A stretch of DNA of 64,000 nt from Lepidodermella squamata (taxonomy: Eukaryota; Gastrotricha), in contig JBLDXI010000021.1 of NCBI GenBank assembly GCA_047495785.1, forward strand, positions 2,418,001 to 2,482,000, read 5' to 3'. The notes below the pieces were generated by a model. That model was given only the letters and a program-made list of their open reading frames with translations. It was not told the DNA's origin and ran no database searches. Shown one piece after another: positions 14,201 to 25,958 of the stretch. Both the position numbers and the translations under genes were made by a program. Every line of letters begins with the position of its first letter. Position 1 is the first letter of the stretch.

Positions 14201-14940
14201 TAGTTTTTGGAGCACTGTTCCTACTTACCACCCGTGACTAAAACAGGCAACAACATGCACATGAAGCTACAATAAGACTCTTGTTTATAGCACTTCGTTT
14301 GCGCATCCAGCGAAATCTAATGGCTACAATGCTAATATGCATGTAGACCTAAATCATCGGCGGTAGTTTACAGCAAACATAGGTATGTCACATTGAAATG
14401 TGTACAGTGTACAGTTTTTAACAAAAATCGTCATTAAATGTGTTTAATTTAGCGGTCCCGTGAACCGTGAACCACCAGGATAACCAATAGGAGGAATCCG
14501 AATTTGAAGTCATTTCCCGAATTCGGGAAAGTGATTGGTATAAACTCAAAGTTTGTGAGATCGTTAGTTCCTTAAGAATATCAGATTTCAGATACTGATT
14601 CATCTATTCAGATTCCAAAAAGTACCTGGTGGACATTCTGTTGATTCACGGGACAGTCGAATTATACACATCTAACATTAGCAGTCCGCAGTCCCAAGAC
14701 CCGAACATTCGCCGAGGAGAGAGTTTGACACATTTCAGAACTTCAATTCTCAGCCAGCTACAGCATAACGTAAAACTACCCACAGGGCGCATGCATTTCG
14801 ATTTTTGAATCGCCCGCTTTATTTTGAGAAAATTTGATAATTAATTTTTTATTTATTAATCATACTGAATAGAATTATTGAGTAATCTGCATAGAAAATC
14901 ATTTGGAGGCGTTTTCAAAAAAAGAAAAAAGAGACTTTTG
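11289..14940. other. Gene-poor intergenic DNA
   Basis: About 3.6 kb without a recognisable exon. Scattered short frames show no family pattern and no splice-consistent extension. No tRNA-like B box seen. Confidence 0.45.
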
Positions 14941-14959
14941 CAACTTCGCCGGGGGATAA

Positions 14960-15475
14960 GTTTTGCGCGATTTCGAGCTTTTGACACGGGGATACGCCCG
15001 CAGCCACCGCTAAAGGGCTCGTACGTAGACGTGGGTGGTCATACTCATTACTAATCTAATGGTCCTGACATCTTTGTGGAATTCACTACCTAATAATATC
15101 ACCAGTATTCACTCTACATTGATTTTTGCTACCAAAGTGCGCCATTATATTCTCGAGTTCCTACCTATCCTGCCGAACATGTAATCTTTGTACCATTCCT
15201 CCTGTATCTAAGTATGTATACAGTTGTATGCATCATGCTGTAATTAATTTTATGCAGTCCCGGACGCCTTGTTCTTTGCGCTCGAGCCTCCCTTTGCCAC
15301 CTTTGTACTCATTCTGAATTTTGTAAACATTATGACTAATAATAGGTGCAAAGCGAACGGTAAGCAATAAAGATTTGAGATTTGAGAATGGTCGAAATGC
15401 TCAGAGGAGCCATCAATTAAATCGTTTGTCGTCATCCTCAGTCAGGCCTGGTTTTAGGCTTGTCAGCACCCTACC
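14960..15475. repeat. Dispersed non-coding repeat, copy 1, split by a LINE tail
   Basis: The stretch with gatttcgagcttttgacac and atacgcccgcagccaccgc, resumed after 15393 by tcagaggagccatcaatta and gtcgtcatcctcagtcagg, matches in order the copies near 25.3-25.7 kb and 56.96-57.25 kb. A LINE fragment (15065-15386) interrupts it. Non-coding; probably a nonautonomous mobile element. Confidence 0.6.
15065..15386 (+). mobile_element. 5'-truncated LINE insertion with 7-bp target duplication
   Basis: It begins inside the C-terminal end of a non-LTR reverse transcriptase ORF (LTSLWNSLPNNITS, typical of the post-RT tail), runs to a stop at about 15182, then a 3' UTR with AATAAA and the tail agatttgagatttgag. 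The 7 bp aatggtc occurs on both sides (15058-15064 and 15387-15393). This is the expected signature of target-primed reverse transcription with 5' truncation. Confidence 0.7.
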
Positions 15476-16060
15476 CTATCTAACTATATTCAGAGGGTGG
15501 CTAGGTTTGAATTGCTATCCTTAAACCAAAGATGGTTAATCCGCGATCTAACGATGGCGTTCAAAATAATTAATAATATGTCTCATCCTCTAGAATTCGA
15601 TACTTTCTTTCTCAAACCTAATCTCTCTACTACTCGACATCATTCTAATAACAAATTAACAATTCCTCAACATTCACTTTGCCCTAGGGGCTTTAGCTTT
15701 GCTATTAGAACTGCCAAATTATGGAACCTTCTACCTGCCTCTATCACTAACATTACTTCGATAAATCTTTTTGTTAACTCGTGCAAAAAATTTATATTGG
15801 AAGAATGGCCTGTCCTTACAAATCTGGCCTTAGTTAAATAAAACTAATTATTATTTTAATCACCTTATCTAATGTATGCGTGCCTTGCGCGCATCATCCT
15901 ATATAAACATTCTTATATGCTGTGTACGGTCGCCTTACTTCTGCGCTCGATCCTCTTTTTGCCCATTTATAAATCCATTCCTAAACACTGTTATTCTTTT
16001 ATAAAATTAAAAAAAAAATGGTGCAATCAGAAGGAAAACAATAAAATGATGATGAACTGA
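15476..16060 (+). mobile_element. LINE 3' fragment (ORF2 C terminus plus 3' UTR)
   Basis: The frame ending at 15841 has the post-RT C-terminal pattern of Jockey/CR1-like LINEs: FELLSLNQRWLIRDL, FKIINNMS, RTAKLWNLLPASI, FKKF-type ending. A 3' UTR follows whose spacing of motifs resembles that of the 15065-15386 fragment, so both are probably one family. It ends near an A-rich stretch (about 16007-16045). No intact RT domain remains, so it is a dead fragment. Confidence 0.65.
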
Positions 16061-18944
16061 AGATAACCTTACGGATTTCTGGGTTTCAACCCGTCGGCGA
16101 CACCCGGTTTTCTCCCGCATCAACACGAGCCCTGTTAAACATCACCGGAATAAGTTACAGGGTCTAACCATCACCCATCCCGTATGAAGTAAGAACTTTG
16201 TAAAGATCCAGTGTTTTGGATTTTTGACTTTTTGACTACTATGATTTATTTTTCACTTGTGTGTTAAAGATGGCTTCGGAATAATTCTCGCCACCCGTGG
16301 ATTGGTTATTATTCTTGACTGAGGTTTTACACTAACCCTATGTCCTATGCCAAAGTGTCGTTAATTATGTTTATTTGTCTTGACGCCTCGTCCAATTTCG
16401 TTGGTAGAAGTGCCCTCTCAGAGGGCTCGCGATTCTCCAAAATATCGGTCTGGGTGGCACATTATATTTGGTTCTCAACTTCGGTAATTATGCTACAATT
16501 AAAGAATATATCTGCCGAGGGTACTATAATGTCGAACTGTAAGCCTGAATCAGAATTTTTGAGATATTTTCTTAGGGTATTTCCCGCGAGATTAATTCTA
16601 GGTTTACCTAGATTTTCGGGGGAACTTTTCCGAAATTTTCCAGCAGTCTGAATTCCCTGCACCGTTTTTGTCCGCCGGGTCTGAACATCTTAAACCCTGA
16701 TTTTTCAAGTAATATACTGCAATATGCATAACGAAAAGCGTAAAACGAGGATGAACGGAAATAAGGTACAGGTATCTTACTGAACCCGTTTAGTTGATGG
16801 GTAAAGGTGTATGTACCTTTATAGGCATGGTTTTCGAGTGAGTTCACGTAAACTCTCTGAATGAGTTGCAGTTATGCAGTTATGAATAGTATATTCATTC
16901 ATATTATTGCTTGCTAGCTTTTTCTTCATCAACTCGCAACACTTCGCCTGTAATTTGTGGCTATTGCGAGTTGTGCGTTGCCATTAATATTTTCTAGGTC
17001 CCCTAGCATTGCCGTGTGAAATATTAACTGCGAAGTTTTTGTCTTTGAGCTGGAAAAACATGCTCATTATGAGCTGTTCGGGTCGCTATTTCTGTGAGAC
17101 GGCTCATTGCATGTTCGCTTTGTGTGCATGTTTTTTCAAGACGTATTGTTGTCGCTTCTATCATCCCTTTCTCCGGCGATGTAAGTTTAGATTATACCTC
17201 AATTGTTACTCAGGGTAACTTTGTTGGTGGCGGGATAGTTATGAATTTGATTGTATACTAATGTAGCCTCATTGTCTACAGCTTTTGTAGGAACATGTAG
17301 CCGCACAATCCGCACTGCGGCTTTTTATTTCGCGGGATGTTATATCATATCTTACAACGCTTATGATCCCTGTGAAGTTTCGCCAGCCCCTGCATGCTAT
17401 ACTACTGGCTTTATTCTGCACATCATGCTCTGGTATGATTTATTTTTGCCACCTACTCGAATGGGTTAATCGTCGATTAAATAGGTGTAATGTGGTGTTA
17501 CTGGTGTAACAATTGCGATACAGCGGCACTCTCAACCGCCGACTTCGTGTTGTGCCCTAGCACAGGAGATCAGTACTGCGTGGTTTGTTCCTCCCGCATT
17601 TTCAACTTCTAGCCTAATTATTTTTTCTGTGGTAATTAGAAAGCATCTGTCAACGGAATCAATTATCGCTACTGCTCTAGGTAGGTGACCGTTATGGCTA
17701 TTTGTTTATTAGCCATTGTGTCTTATTTTCATAGGCAATGTACGCCTGGAAACGTTACAACGACTAGCGGTGCCGTTCTTGCCATTAGTTGCTGTCACAC
17801 GCCCCGCTGCAACTCAGCATCGAATCCATATTATTCACCCAGACTAATAGCTTTATTTTTATCGTGCTGCACTTTACTTCGTATATCGCGCCTCCCTATC
17901 GGTATCGGCATAGAAAGCTGAGCTAAAATTAGAAATGTCAAGACTAGTCCGAGCATAATAACATTTTTTTATTGTTCGATTTCATTGTAATAATATTGAC
18001 CGAACTGAGCTGAGCCGTCTGAAACTAAGTATACTCTGGAGAAATGTGGCTTAAAATCGAACACTTGAGTGTTATCGACATCGCGGTTAGATAATAACAG
18101 TTTCGCATCCTTTCGAAGATGATACTATTTATCTCTGCTATCTCTCGCCTGCTGGTGCCTATTGCTCTTGCCCTTAATCGTGCTCCGTGCCTACATGGCG
18201 ATCTGAGGCGCGGTTGTCTATCAGCGATGCTAAACGATATCGTTATAATTTGCTTTCAAATTGCGGCACCAGCATCGAAATATATCCTGATGAGTTGTAA
18301 ATAATATATTTGCAGTACGCCGAAACAATACTTGTTGCACAAACAGTTTGGCAGCTCGAACCGCGGAAGATGTTCTCTTCGTTCGTTTAATAACAGACAA
18401 CGACCGTTGCACATGAAAGCACCGGAGCCGGCAGCGCGCCCGTTCACGAGCTGCTGTGTTGAGTTTCGCGCTCCGACGGCCGCGCGTGGACTGAGTCGTG
18501 TTGACAGCGTCGTTGAAGCATGTTATTAACATAATTGACCAAACATCGGCGAGCGCCAATTTCTGCCATCATTGCTTATACAAATTGCGTAACGTGTTAG
18601 CTACTTGCTGCGCGTTCACCCTCTGCCGTTTTGTCTGTTCGCTGATTATAAACATCAACACAGCGCGCCTTCAGTTTTATTACTCGGCCGGTCCCGCATA
18701 TGTTTACAAACATGTTTTCGGTCCATTTTAGATTTCAGCCGCCCCACCCCTCTACTTCCTGTACATTAACAATGTGTCTTGCTGCGCAGCGTGGATTCAA
18801 TTACCGCGCCGCATCTATCTCCTCTATCGCTGCTGTGCGCGAACTTGTGTCGCGGCCCGCACTGATCGACATTTCGATCCGGCTATTCGTTGCCTCAACT
18901 AACACCATTATTTTCGTTGAGCCTGTTGTGACTGTTGTTGTTTT
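16061..18944. other. Gene-poor intergenic DNA
   Basis: Many short frames, none with a recognisable pattern. The right part (about 18.3-18.95 kb) may hold 5' UTR or promoter of the 8-TM gene that follows. Confidence 0.35.
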
Positions 18945-19100
18945 ATGATTGAATCTCACGCCTTTAACACAACTCCAATCTCTAGCGTCGTTAAGGTTGT
19001 TATACTTGAAGGTTGTTGCGATATTTTGATTGGCTGGCGCAATAAAAGCCACTTTCTCATCAATTTTAGGCCATTAACAAAAGTATCTGCATCGAATAAT

Positions 19101-21795
19101 ATGCTCAACAAATGTTGGCCTTCAAAGGGCCGACTGGTTAAACATGGCGATAGATCCGGCTCCGGAACGGCTGGATCGACACCCGACGAGGGCGACGAGA
19201 AATCGGCTTCTTGCTCGACGCCACGGGTCCATCAACTGTGGTCTTACTTTTACTGCATCGTTCTTTGCGTTGTTCAAGCGCTCCTTGTTTACCGAGCCGC
19301 GCTTACAATAACCGAAAGCACTTCAAACCCTCATTTATCAGCTGAGCTCTACGGTTACACTATTGCTGTTGCACTCTCAATCACCGTGTCCCTGCTCGCC
19401 GTGGCTGCCAGCATTTGCCGTCTGGGAAATTTCGCCAACGATGGTGATAAACTCGGGAAAGTTATCGTGCGAATTCAGAAGAACAAGGTTACAGACGGCA
19501 GTGCCTCTGGTGACGGAAGCGCCAACTCCACTGGTAAAATGCCGCTGTGGCGTCGGTGTTGGCAACGCGCGGCACCTTTTGCGCCAACCTGTCATTTGAT
19601 TGCTGCTTTTTTGCTGCTGCTACCGAAAAACTTTTTGATGGCTAAAACGTTGGCTCAAGGCATGAAGCCAGGTATGTTTCTGTGGTTATCATTCTAGATT
19701 CTGTTCATCTGTCTGATTTAGAAATGGCGACTGCCACTGAAATCGACATTTTTATGCGCCGAAAAACAACTCGGCTTGATCTATACTTGCTGTTAACTCT
19801 GTCGTCGTCGCAGTCCAATCCGTCGAATGGCACGTGGGCCCACCAGACACAGCCTGGTTTTTCCCTTGGGGCTGATAGGCCATCTGCACTTCTCTTGCCC
19901 TCAGCTGAGTGGGCTAACGTAAGGACCTTGCGAGCTAGTTGATTTTCCTCAATTTCCCATGTCTTCTTTTAGTACATGGTGGCAGCAATTCTATTTGCTA
20001 GCCGTTACCCCGCGGTATTCTGGTACACAAACAAGTCCATTGCCACGTTTTTCGTCATTCATCAGATTTTGACGGTTATCAACTACGCCACGTCTCACGC
20101 CGGTTTTGTGCTCTTATTCAACTTGGCTTCGATGGCCAAACTAGTCCCGTTCGATTTCTTGCTTCAGTAAGTTGATTGATTGCCTTTCCTCGAATACGTC
20201 ATTTCATATTTGTTTTTAGCCCGGTTGCGGTATGTCTTCTCTACATGTTTTCGCTGATAGTCATTTTGGCGTCTTCGATGATTGTTTTCGAGTACGGATA
20301 TGAGCAGTACTTGAAGCAAATTCGAACCTATCAGCGGTTGGTGAGGAGGTCGAGCACGATTTCTCAGCAGCAAGTTGTGCTGTCAGCCAATGGCCACCGC
20401 GCAGATAGCGAGCTCGCGGACATGAATGACAACAGTACCTTAATGTCGTCGGCCTACAGTTGGCGGTCTTATTGTTCGAATATAGCGGCAGTGGTCGCGT
20501 TGATTTGCTTGACTGCGTCGAAGGTGCCCCTAGTCTACGATTACATGACAATTTATCGATTATCGGAAGATACGCTGGTATTCGTTTGCTTGATCTCCGA
20601 CGCTGTTTATTTTTTCTTCTGGATTCTTATCTGGTTCATTTTCACGCTCAAGCAACATTGGACATTTTTAATCCAACACCCGTTCATATACTTTCGAGAC
20701 GTGGCTATTGACAGCACCGATAATTCCAAAACTCGTGGGCTCTTGGCAATGAGCAACAGCAATGTATTTCCGAGCAGTGTCAGTAACAGTAACATGCGTG
20801 CGTCAGACCACGGCTCAGTAATGGCTCCACAAACGCGACGCCACCATCCGTCGACTTCGCTCATGAGCCGAGGCAGCTCGCCGACTAGGTCACTCATGGA
20901 CATAGCAGCGATGACTGGACCGGTAGCGCCAGCTTACGGCCATCATCAAAACCACAGGTTAACAAGGCCGATGTCAGCATTGGTCAACCCTCAAATAGCT
21001 AACGGTCTCAGTTCGCCTTCGCTACCAAATTGCAAATCCGCATTCGCAAATGGTTGAGCTAGAATTTCGTTACGTTAGTCGCTTAATTCATTTCATGTTT
21101 TTCTCACAGATGTTCATGGACCCCCATCGGCCTCTTCGACGCTTCATTTATTCCGGCAAAGTCTACGTGATAAAAACCCGAACCATTTCTACCGTGGCGG
21201 TACGTTGAACCCTCCCAGTCATGTTGTTCAGCAATCGAATATGGGTGTCGCAAATGACCCTAAGCGTCGCAGCTTACCGGCAAAACATTTTTCGGCCCTT
21301 AACGGCTTACCTACGTCAAAGCTCATAAATGGCAACCACATGACTATTAACGAAAATAGCGAAAGGCAATCTCTGAACGGGTGGGCGCTGACTTCTAGTG
21401 GCACAGCGACTGACATCATCCCCGAGGACGCGCCAGTTGACTCTTTCAAGCCGCATGTTCCTTTAAAGCTCTCGACATCATCGACGTGCTACCAGTTGGA
21501 CAACAGCGGGCGTTTTTCGAATGGTTCAAACTCGGGCCTGCACGAGTCACGCTCTGATTTTCTTTTGATGAGCTCTGCGAACAGTAACGGGCAGCACTAT
21601 TTCGCGCCAGGTAGCGGCGCCAACCCTACGTCGACGGCGTCGTTCGCCAGCATTCCGTCAATAATTAAGAAGCGTCCTGCGCCGCCGCCTCGCCAGTCCA
21701 CCGCGAATCTCGAATCGAATCAGCAGCCATCGTCATCGCCGAACGAATCCAATGGTACGGCGACGCTCACTTCCAGTACCGCAAGTCAGGTCTAA
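19101..21795 (+). CDS. tinc: Tincar-like eight-pass membrane protein
   Basis: Five exons (19101-19671, 19722-19918, 19973-20166, 20220-21052, 21110-21795), GT-AG introns of 50-57 nt, about 826 residues. The frame is open back to 18945, so a start there (about 878 residues) is possible; MLNKCWPSKG at 19101 is the better-placed Met. Eight hydrophobic segments: SYFYCIVLCVVQALLVY, TIAVALSITVSLLAVAA, HLIAAFLLLLPKNFL, MVAAILFASRYPAVFW, FVLLFNLASMAKL, VAVCLLYMFSLIVILASS, IAAVVALICLTASKV and VFVCLISDAVYFFFWILIW. A long Ser/Asn/Pro-rich cytoplasmic tail follows. The topology and the RYPAVFWYTNKS region recall Drosophila tincar, needed in eye and heart development; the assignment rests on memory of that family, so the symbol is tentative. 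Confidence 0.6.
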
Positions 21796-22478
21796 CACTA
21801 GGCTGACGCGGCATTAGCGTTACATCCGGTTGATTGATGTCTCAATATTATTTAATTACATCCTCATATCAAAAATATTATTGCTGCCGTGATGAAATGA
21901 TGATAATTATTATTATAAGTAGCGCAAAGATGCTACGGCAAACTGCGGCTTTTGTTTTTATGGAATTTATGTTGTTGCGTTTCGATGCGTGTTTCTGCAA
22001 CGCTGCGCGGCGAAAATCTCTGGCCAAGCCGCCCTAGTCTTAGCTCATATGTAAAGCCAATCAATTTCTTACGTGGTCTCGCTATTTCGAAACATTTCTT
22101 GATCAGTCAGGCTTTTGTTTTGATATTGTTTTACTTTTGTTGATGAATTTTTTCTGAAGTGCTACGTCTCCAAGTCTGTGGAGCACATGCAACGCGCCTC
22201 ATTTTATTGGTGCATACCTTTTCGCAGATATCACATTGAAATAAATTGGTGATTCAATTCTACAATGTCTCGTATTATTTATGTTCACAGTAGAAGTGAC
22301 CAGTTGTGCGGAGAAACATTGAGATCAATCGGCCAGGTAACTTCTGTTGCAAACGCCTCCAAAACAGGACGTTTGAAAGTGTTAAGCAATTCCGAGGCTG
22401 ACCGGATTGCTCGGTCATTCGTGCTTAACAAGGTCGCAATCGTATCTGCATAGATTTAGTCAATTGTAAACGAATCGT
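21796..22478. other. 3' UTR of the 8-TM gene and convergent gene spacer
   Basis: AATAAA at about 22240-22245 fits the poly(A) signal of the + strand gene. The minus-strand TEX47-like gene ends at 22479, so the two genes converge here. A 62-codon frame at 22265-22453 has no support. Confidence 0.5.
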
Positions 22479-23375
22479 TTAATAAAATTTAAGAGCTTTT
22501 ATACCTTGCGCTGGCAAATAAGGACCAGCCTTCTCATGAAGATTGTCCATTACGCTTTTGACTTTTTCGGGTGGAGTTTCCTGAATGAAGTTTGCTAGTC
22601 TAACAACTTGGCTCATGAGATCTGATGCTGTTTTTGTGATAGGCTCCGAGTTTTCTGCGTCACTGCCAATGACAATTGAGGCAGCAATATCGATATTACG
22701 CAGCGTCCATGTGGGAAACAGTCGCGTTGATATGTCGTGAGCGAAGCATACAACTTTCACAGCTGAAAATGGTGATTTGTGTTGGGAAGCCTGCATGGAT
22801 CACTAGGTCAACAAATTTTACTGAGGGAAAGAAATCGAATCATACCTTGGTGTCAATAATCGCTAGATAATTCAGCAACGCGTCAGCAGAACCTTCAATA
22901 GCGTGACTAACAGAGAAGATAATTAACAGATACTCTTCCTAAACTTAATGCTTACAGCGTCTGCGTAGGGTAAACTAAGCCCATGCCGGTTAGGGGTTCC
23001 AATAATTGACCGTTCGGGCTGAGCTCAGTTACTCTTTGGACGGCCGCTTCTAAGAACGTCAGGGCCGTTGTTGAGCTCGTTTCATTTTCCAACTTAGCTA
23101 CGTAGAATAATCGGTGCACCAAAACGCGCTGAAAAAATTTGTGAAAATAGTAATTCAAGCATCAAGCAGATTACGAGTAAAATTAACACTCGGATTAATG
23201 CGTACGAAAAGCTTACTCTATCCGACTCTCCCCTAAATCGCCGTTCAATTTTACAATGTAGCAAAGATGTCAGAGGCCATTCTAACTCGAACGCTTCGGC
23301 AAGTAATAAATCATCATCATTGGCTGATTTGCTCTTTCTGCTGAAAGTACGCTTGGGCTGAACGCGTTTATTCAT
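22479..23375 (-). CDS. TEX47-like protein (BLUF-like fold)
   Basis: Four exons (23375-23217, 23128-22956, 22906-22846, 22790-22479), GT-AG introns of 49-88 nt, 234 residues. The core reads LVHRLFYVAKLE, then TFLEAAVQRV, GMGLVYPTQTLHAIEGS, ALLNYL, then VCFAHDISTRLFPTW. This order (LHRL/F-h-h-K, GLLL-x-YP-x-x-x-H-h-EGS, SH-x-x-SRLF) is what I know of vertebrate TEX47 (C7orf62), a sperm-associated protein with a BLUF-like ferredoxin fold; the flavin-binding residues of true BLUF sensors are not evident. The length fits (human about 250). Part of its second exon was copied into a repeat at 25408-25527. Confidence 0.55.
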
Positions 23376-25164
23376 GGTGAAAATAATATTTTACGAGTTT
23401 CAACGGCATCAAAATTAATATTGCTTCCTACTAATAACGAGCAACGTGCTGACACTGAGGTGGACACTAAGCAACGACAATCGATTCACGCTGCGAGTAA
23501 TTACTGAAAATCACAAGTACATGTTTACGATGGATCGATCCAAAATGAGCGGCATAATGAACTTGAGGCAAGCGTAATCATTCTTCATTATAAACAAATT
23601 AATAATTTATGAGTAGCCATAGCGAGGTGTTTCACGGTAGTAACTGCATTCGCTTACTTCCTCTTCGCAGGAAAATTCTGCTTCACAACTTGAATATAAA
23701 TTAATTTGCTTTGCCTTCGTTGACCAAAACGAAAAACTGTGCATTTTTATAATCCCTAAGATATTCTACTACCCCGTAACAGTCGATAACTGAGCCTAAC
23801 ATGTTATTAGCTGAAAGCCAAGGAAATTACCTGCCCTGCGACTTGCAGTTTATTCTTTGTCAGCTGGAAAATAGACAAGCCAAGTTTTCCTATGTCCGAC
23901 TCATTCATAAGCTCATCGTAGTCGTCGAGATCATCGTCGTTCTTTGAATTTTTGCCACTCTTCAAAGTGCTTTTCGATTTATTCTTCGCTATCACTGGCA
24001 TTTAAAGTCAATGTAACCAATAGTTAAATCTATATAAATGGGGAAGGAACTGATTATCATCGGATAAAATAATCAATGACAACGATTCAAAAATTGCATT
24101 TCACGTAATCACCAACTTACCCTTAGTGATAACTGACCAACTGAATTTAGCAATATCAATGCACATTGGGACCTAAAAATGTAATGCTTCGAAATTGGCC
24201 CAATGGTGTTTATCACATTTGTTACTGCTGTTAAGCAGGACATTTTGATGAAATTTGACGCCATTTTGACTGACCTTTTGATTCTCTGTCGAATGGCTCA
24301 TTTAAATTTGAGCCCAGCCATTTGAGACAAAAGATTCCTTCATGCCAAAGTACCATGGATCATTTTCGCCAGTTTCAATCTTACCGTATAGAGTCAACAT
24401 AAAATATCATCACTCATCCGACATAGTATCATCCAACTATAGATAAAGTACATATTTTAGCAAGCCAAGGATAGACAGGGTTGTTATTGTGGCAAGGCAT
24501 GGTATCAATGGAATACTCTTTACAATGTTTCTTCCAACAACAATGTTCATGTTCATAATCATGTTCATTATCTTCCTGCTTCCTATATGTGCAGACAGTG
24601 CAGACAGTAGCTTTGACAGTAGCTCGCTTTCCGTATGTAACCAATCGTCTGTAATATAATAACCAATAGCATGCCTACAATAAGTTTCGTCTATAACCTA
24701 TCATTACAGCATTACCCCGCTAACCCCTCTGCGCCACTTTGACGGCATACCCACTAATTCCCTCATTCCCACCGATGAAACATGTTTTAATGTTTGAGTT
24801 TGGCAAGGCTCGTATAACTTATGCGATAGTTTTCAATGCCTCAGGACTAATTCCCGTTAGAGTGGAGAGTGCCAAAGTGGCGCAAAGAAGTGACGTATCG
24901 TGACTAGATTCAATGATCGTTCAACTTCAACATTCCTGCACTTCTGGCGTTGGGTTCTATGTTGCATTTTAAGAGTTGTTTGTCGCTGATACCACGATTG
25001 GGACTTCGGAAACTTCTTGCGAGAGACAATTGAGGCATTACTATGGCAACGCAAACAAATAATTAATTTTCTTATTTTAAAATCAATTTAAATAAATTCC
25101 AAGCATGTATGTTGCTTAATGTCGATATCAATTATGTGCGTCTTTAGCAACCACCTACCACCCT
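23376..25164. other. Intergenic, with one possible small exon
   Basis: Apart from the candidate exon at 23813-24001 nothing coding is supported. Around 24728-24747 and 24869-24887 lie inverted copies of a roughly 18-bp word (ctttgcgccactttggc type), perhaps a worn MITE. Confidence 0.35.
23813..24001 (-). CDS. Possible first exon of an unknown gene
   Basis: ATG at 24001 opens a Lys/Ser- and Asp-rich frame that ends at a good donor (GGGCAG|gtaatt). Just downstream a second open stretch (about 23794-23690, VIDCYGVVEYLRDY...) looks coding, and the CYGVV phrase recalls OB-fold proteins, but I find no phase-consistent junction between the two. It may be a broken or misread gene. Function unknown. 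Confidence 0.25.
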
Positions 25165-25274
25165 ATAGCGTAAAGCTCTCGCGATTTTTTCACCAGCTCC
25201 GCCTTATTGCTTTAGCTTGAGTCCGTCAGGGCGAGAAGAAATCGTAACCTGATCCTGATCCTGATCCTGACAAT

Positions 25275-25690
25275 GGGAAGTGCGATCGACTGGTGTCGCT
25301 TTTGGATGCTTTTAGCTTAAGGGTTTTTACTGATGTGATGCGACTTCGATTTTGAGCTTCTGACATGGATACACCCGCAGCTACCTCTTAAGGCCATACT
25401 GCTCTAATTACTCTTTGGACGGCCGCTTCTAAGAACGTCAGGGCCGTTGTTGAGCTCGTTTCATTTTCCAACTTAGCTACGTAGAATAATCGGTGCACCA
25501 AAACACGCTGAAAAAATTTGTGAAAATGATGTGATGCGACTTCGATTTTGAGCTTCTGACATGGATACACCCGCAGCTACCTCTTAAGGCCATACTGCTC
25601 TAATGGTCGGAATTCTCAGAGGAAACAATATCTAAATTGTTTGTTGTCATCCCGAGGCCCAGTTAGTGGTGTTCTGTAGAAGGGCCGTGC
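25275..25690. repeat. Dispersed non-coding repeat, copy 2, with internal 78-bp duplication
   Basis: Same family as 14960-15475 and 56960-57245: shared words in order are gcgatcgact, gatgcttttagctta, gagcttctgacatggata, cccgcagctacc, tctcagaggaa and gttgtcatcc. The block 25331-25408 recurs at 25527-25604 almost exactly. Confidence 0.65.
25408..25527 (-). pseudogene. Captured fragment of the TEX47-like gene
   Basis: These 120 bases match 23029-23148 without gaps and with a single difference that I can see (cacgctg against cgcgctg). The copied piece spans the start of exon 2 and about 20 nt of the preceding intron, so it was copied from genomic DNA, not from mRNA. It cannot make the full protein. 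It is bounded by two copies of a 78-bp repeat. Confidence 0.8.
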
Positions 25691-25812
25691 AGCCAGTACA
25701 GTCCTCTTGGATGCTTTTCGGACTAGCCACTACGCTTACCTTATACAGTGAAAATCAAAAGTTGCGCACGGTCAGGAATTGTTGAGTTGAAACTAGAAAT
25801 ATCTCACACGCG

Positions 25813-25871
25813 CAGGATCAGGATCAGGATCAGGATCAGGATCAGGATCAGGATCAGGATCAGGATCAGGA
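25813..25871. repeat. Hexanucleotide tandem repeat (ATCAGG)n
   Basis: About ten copies of atcagg in a row, mirrored at 25246-25270 by about four copies of the complement. Part of the inverted-repeat element. Confidence 0.9.
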
Positions 25872-25958
25872 TTTACGATTTCTCCTCGCCCTGACGGACT
25901 CAAGCTTTCGCCATAAGGCGGAGCTTGTGAGAAAATCGCGAGCTTACGCTCTAGGAAA

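Larger units (their letters stand above)
25165..25958. mobile_element. Inverted-repeat (fold-back) element carrying a captured gene fragment
   Basis: About 100-bp arms in inverted orientation: 25165-25270 (agcgtaaagctctcgcga..., gagtccgtcagggcgagaag) and 25813-25958 (the reverse complement with small differences). Each arm ends inward in a hexanucleotide repeat (ATCCTG on the left, about four copies; about ten on the right in the opposite sense). The interior holds a copy of the dispersed repeat, duplicated over 78 bp, with a piece of the TEX47-like gene between the duplicates. No transposase. Target duplication not clear. Confidence 0.65.

Noticed and set aside
22265-22453. 62-codon frame starting MSRIIYVHSRSDQL that resembles the first strand of BLUF domains
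   Set aside because: The likeness covers only a few residues, the flavin-binding part is absent, and the frame lies in the spacer between two convergent genes.
23690-24001. POT1-like OB-fold gene suggested by VIDCYGVVEYL
   Set aside because: Only one short phrase fits and no phase-consistent junction links it to the ATG exon; too weak to name.
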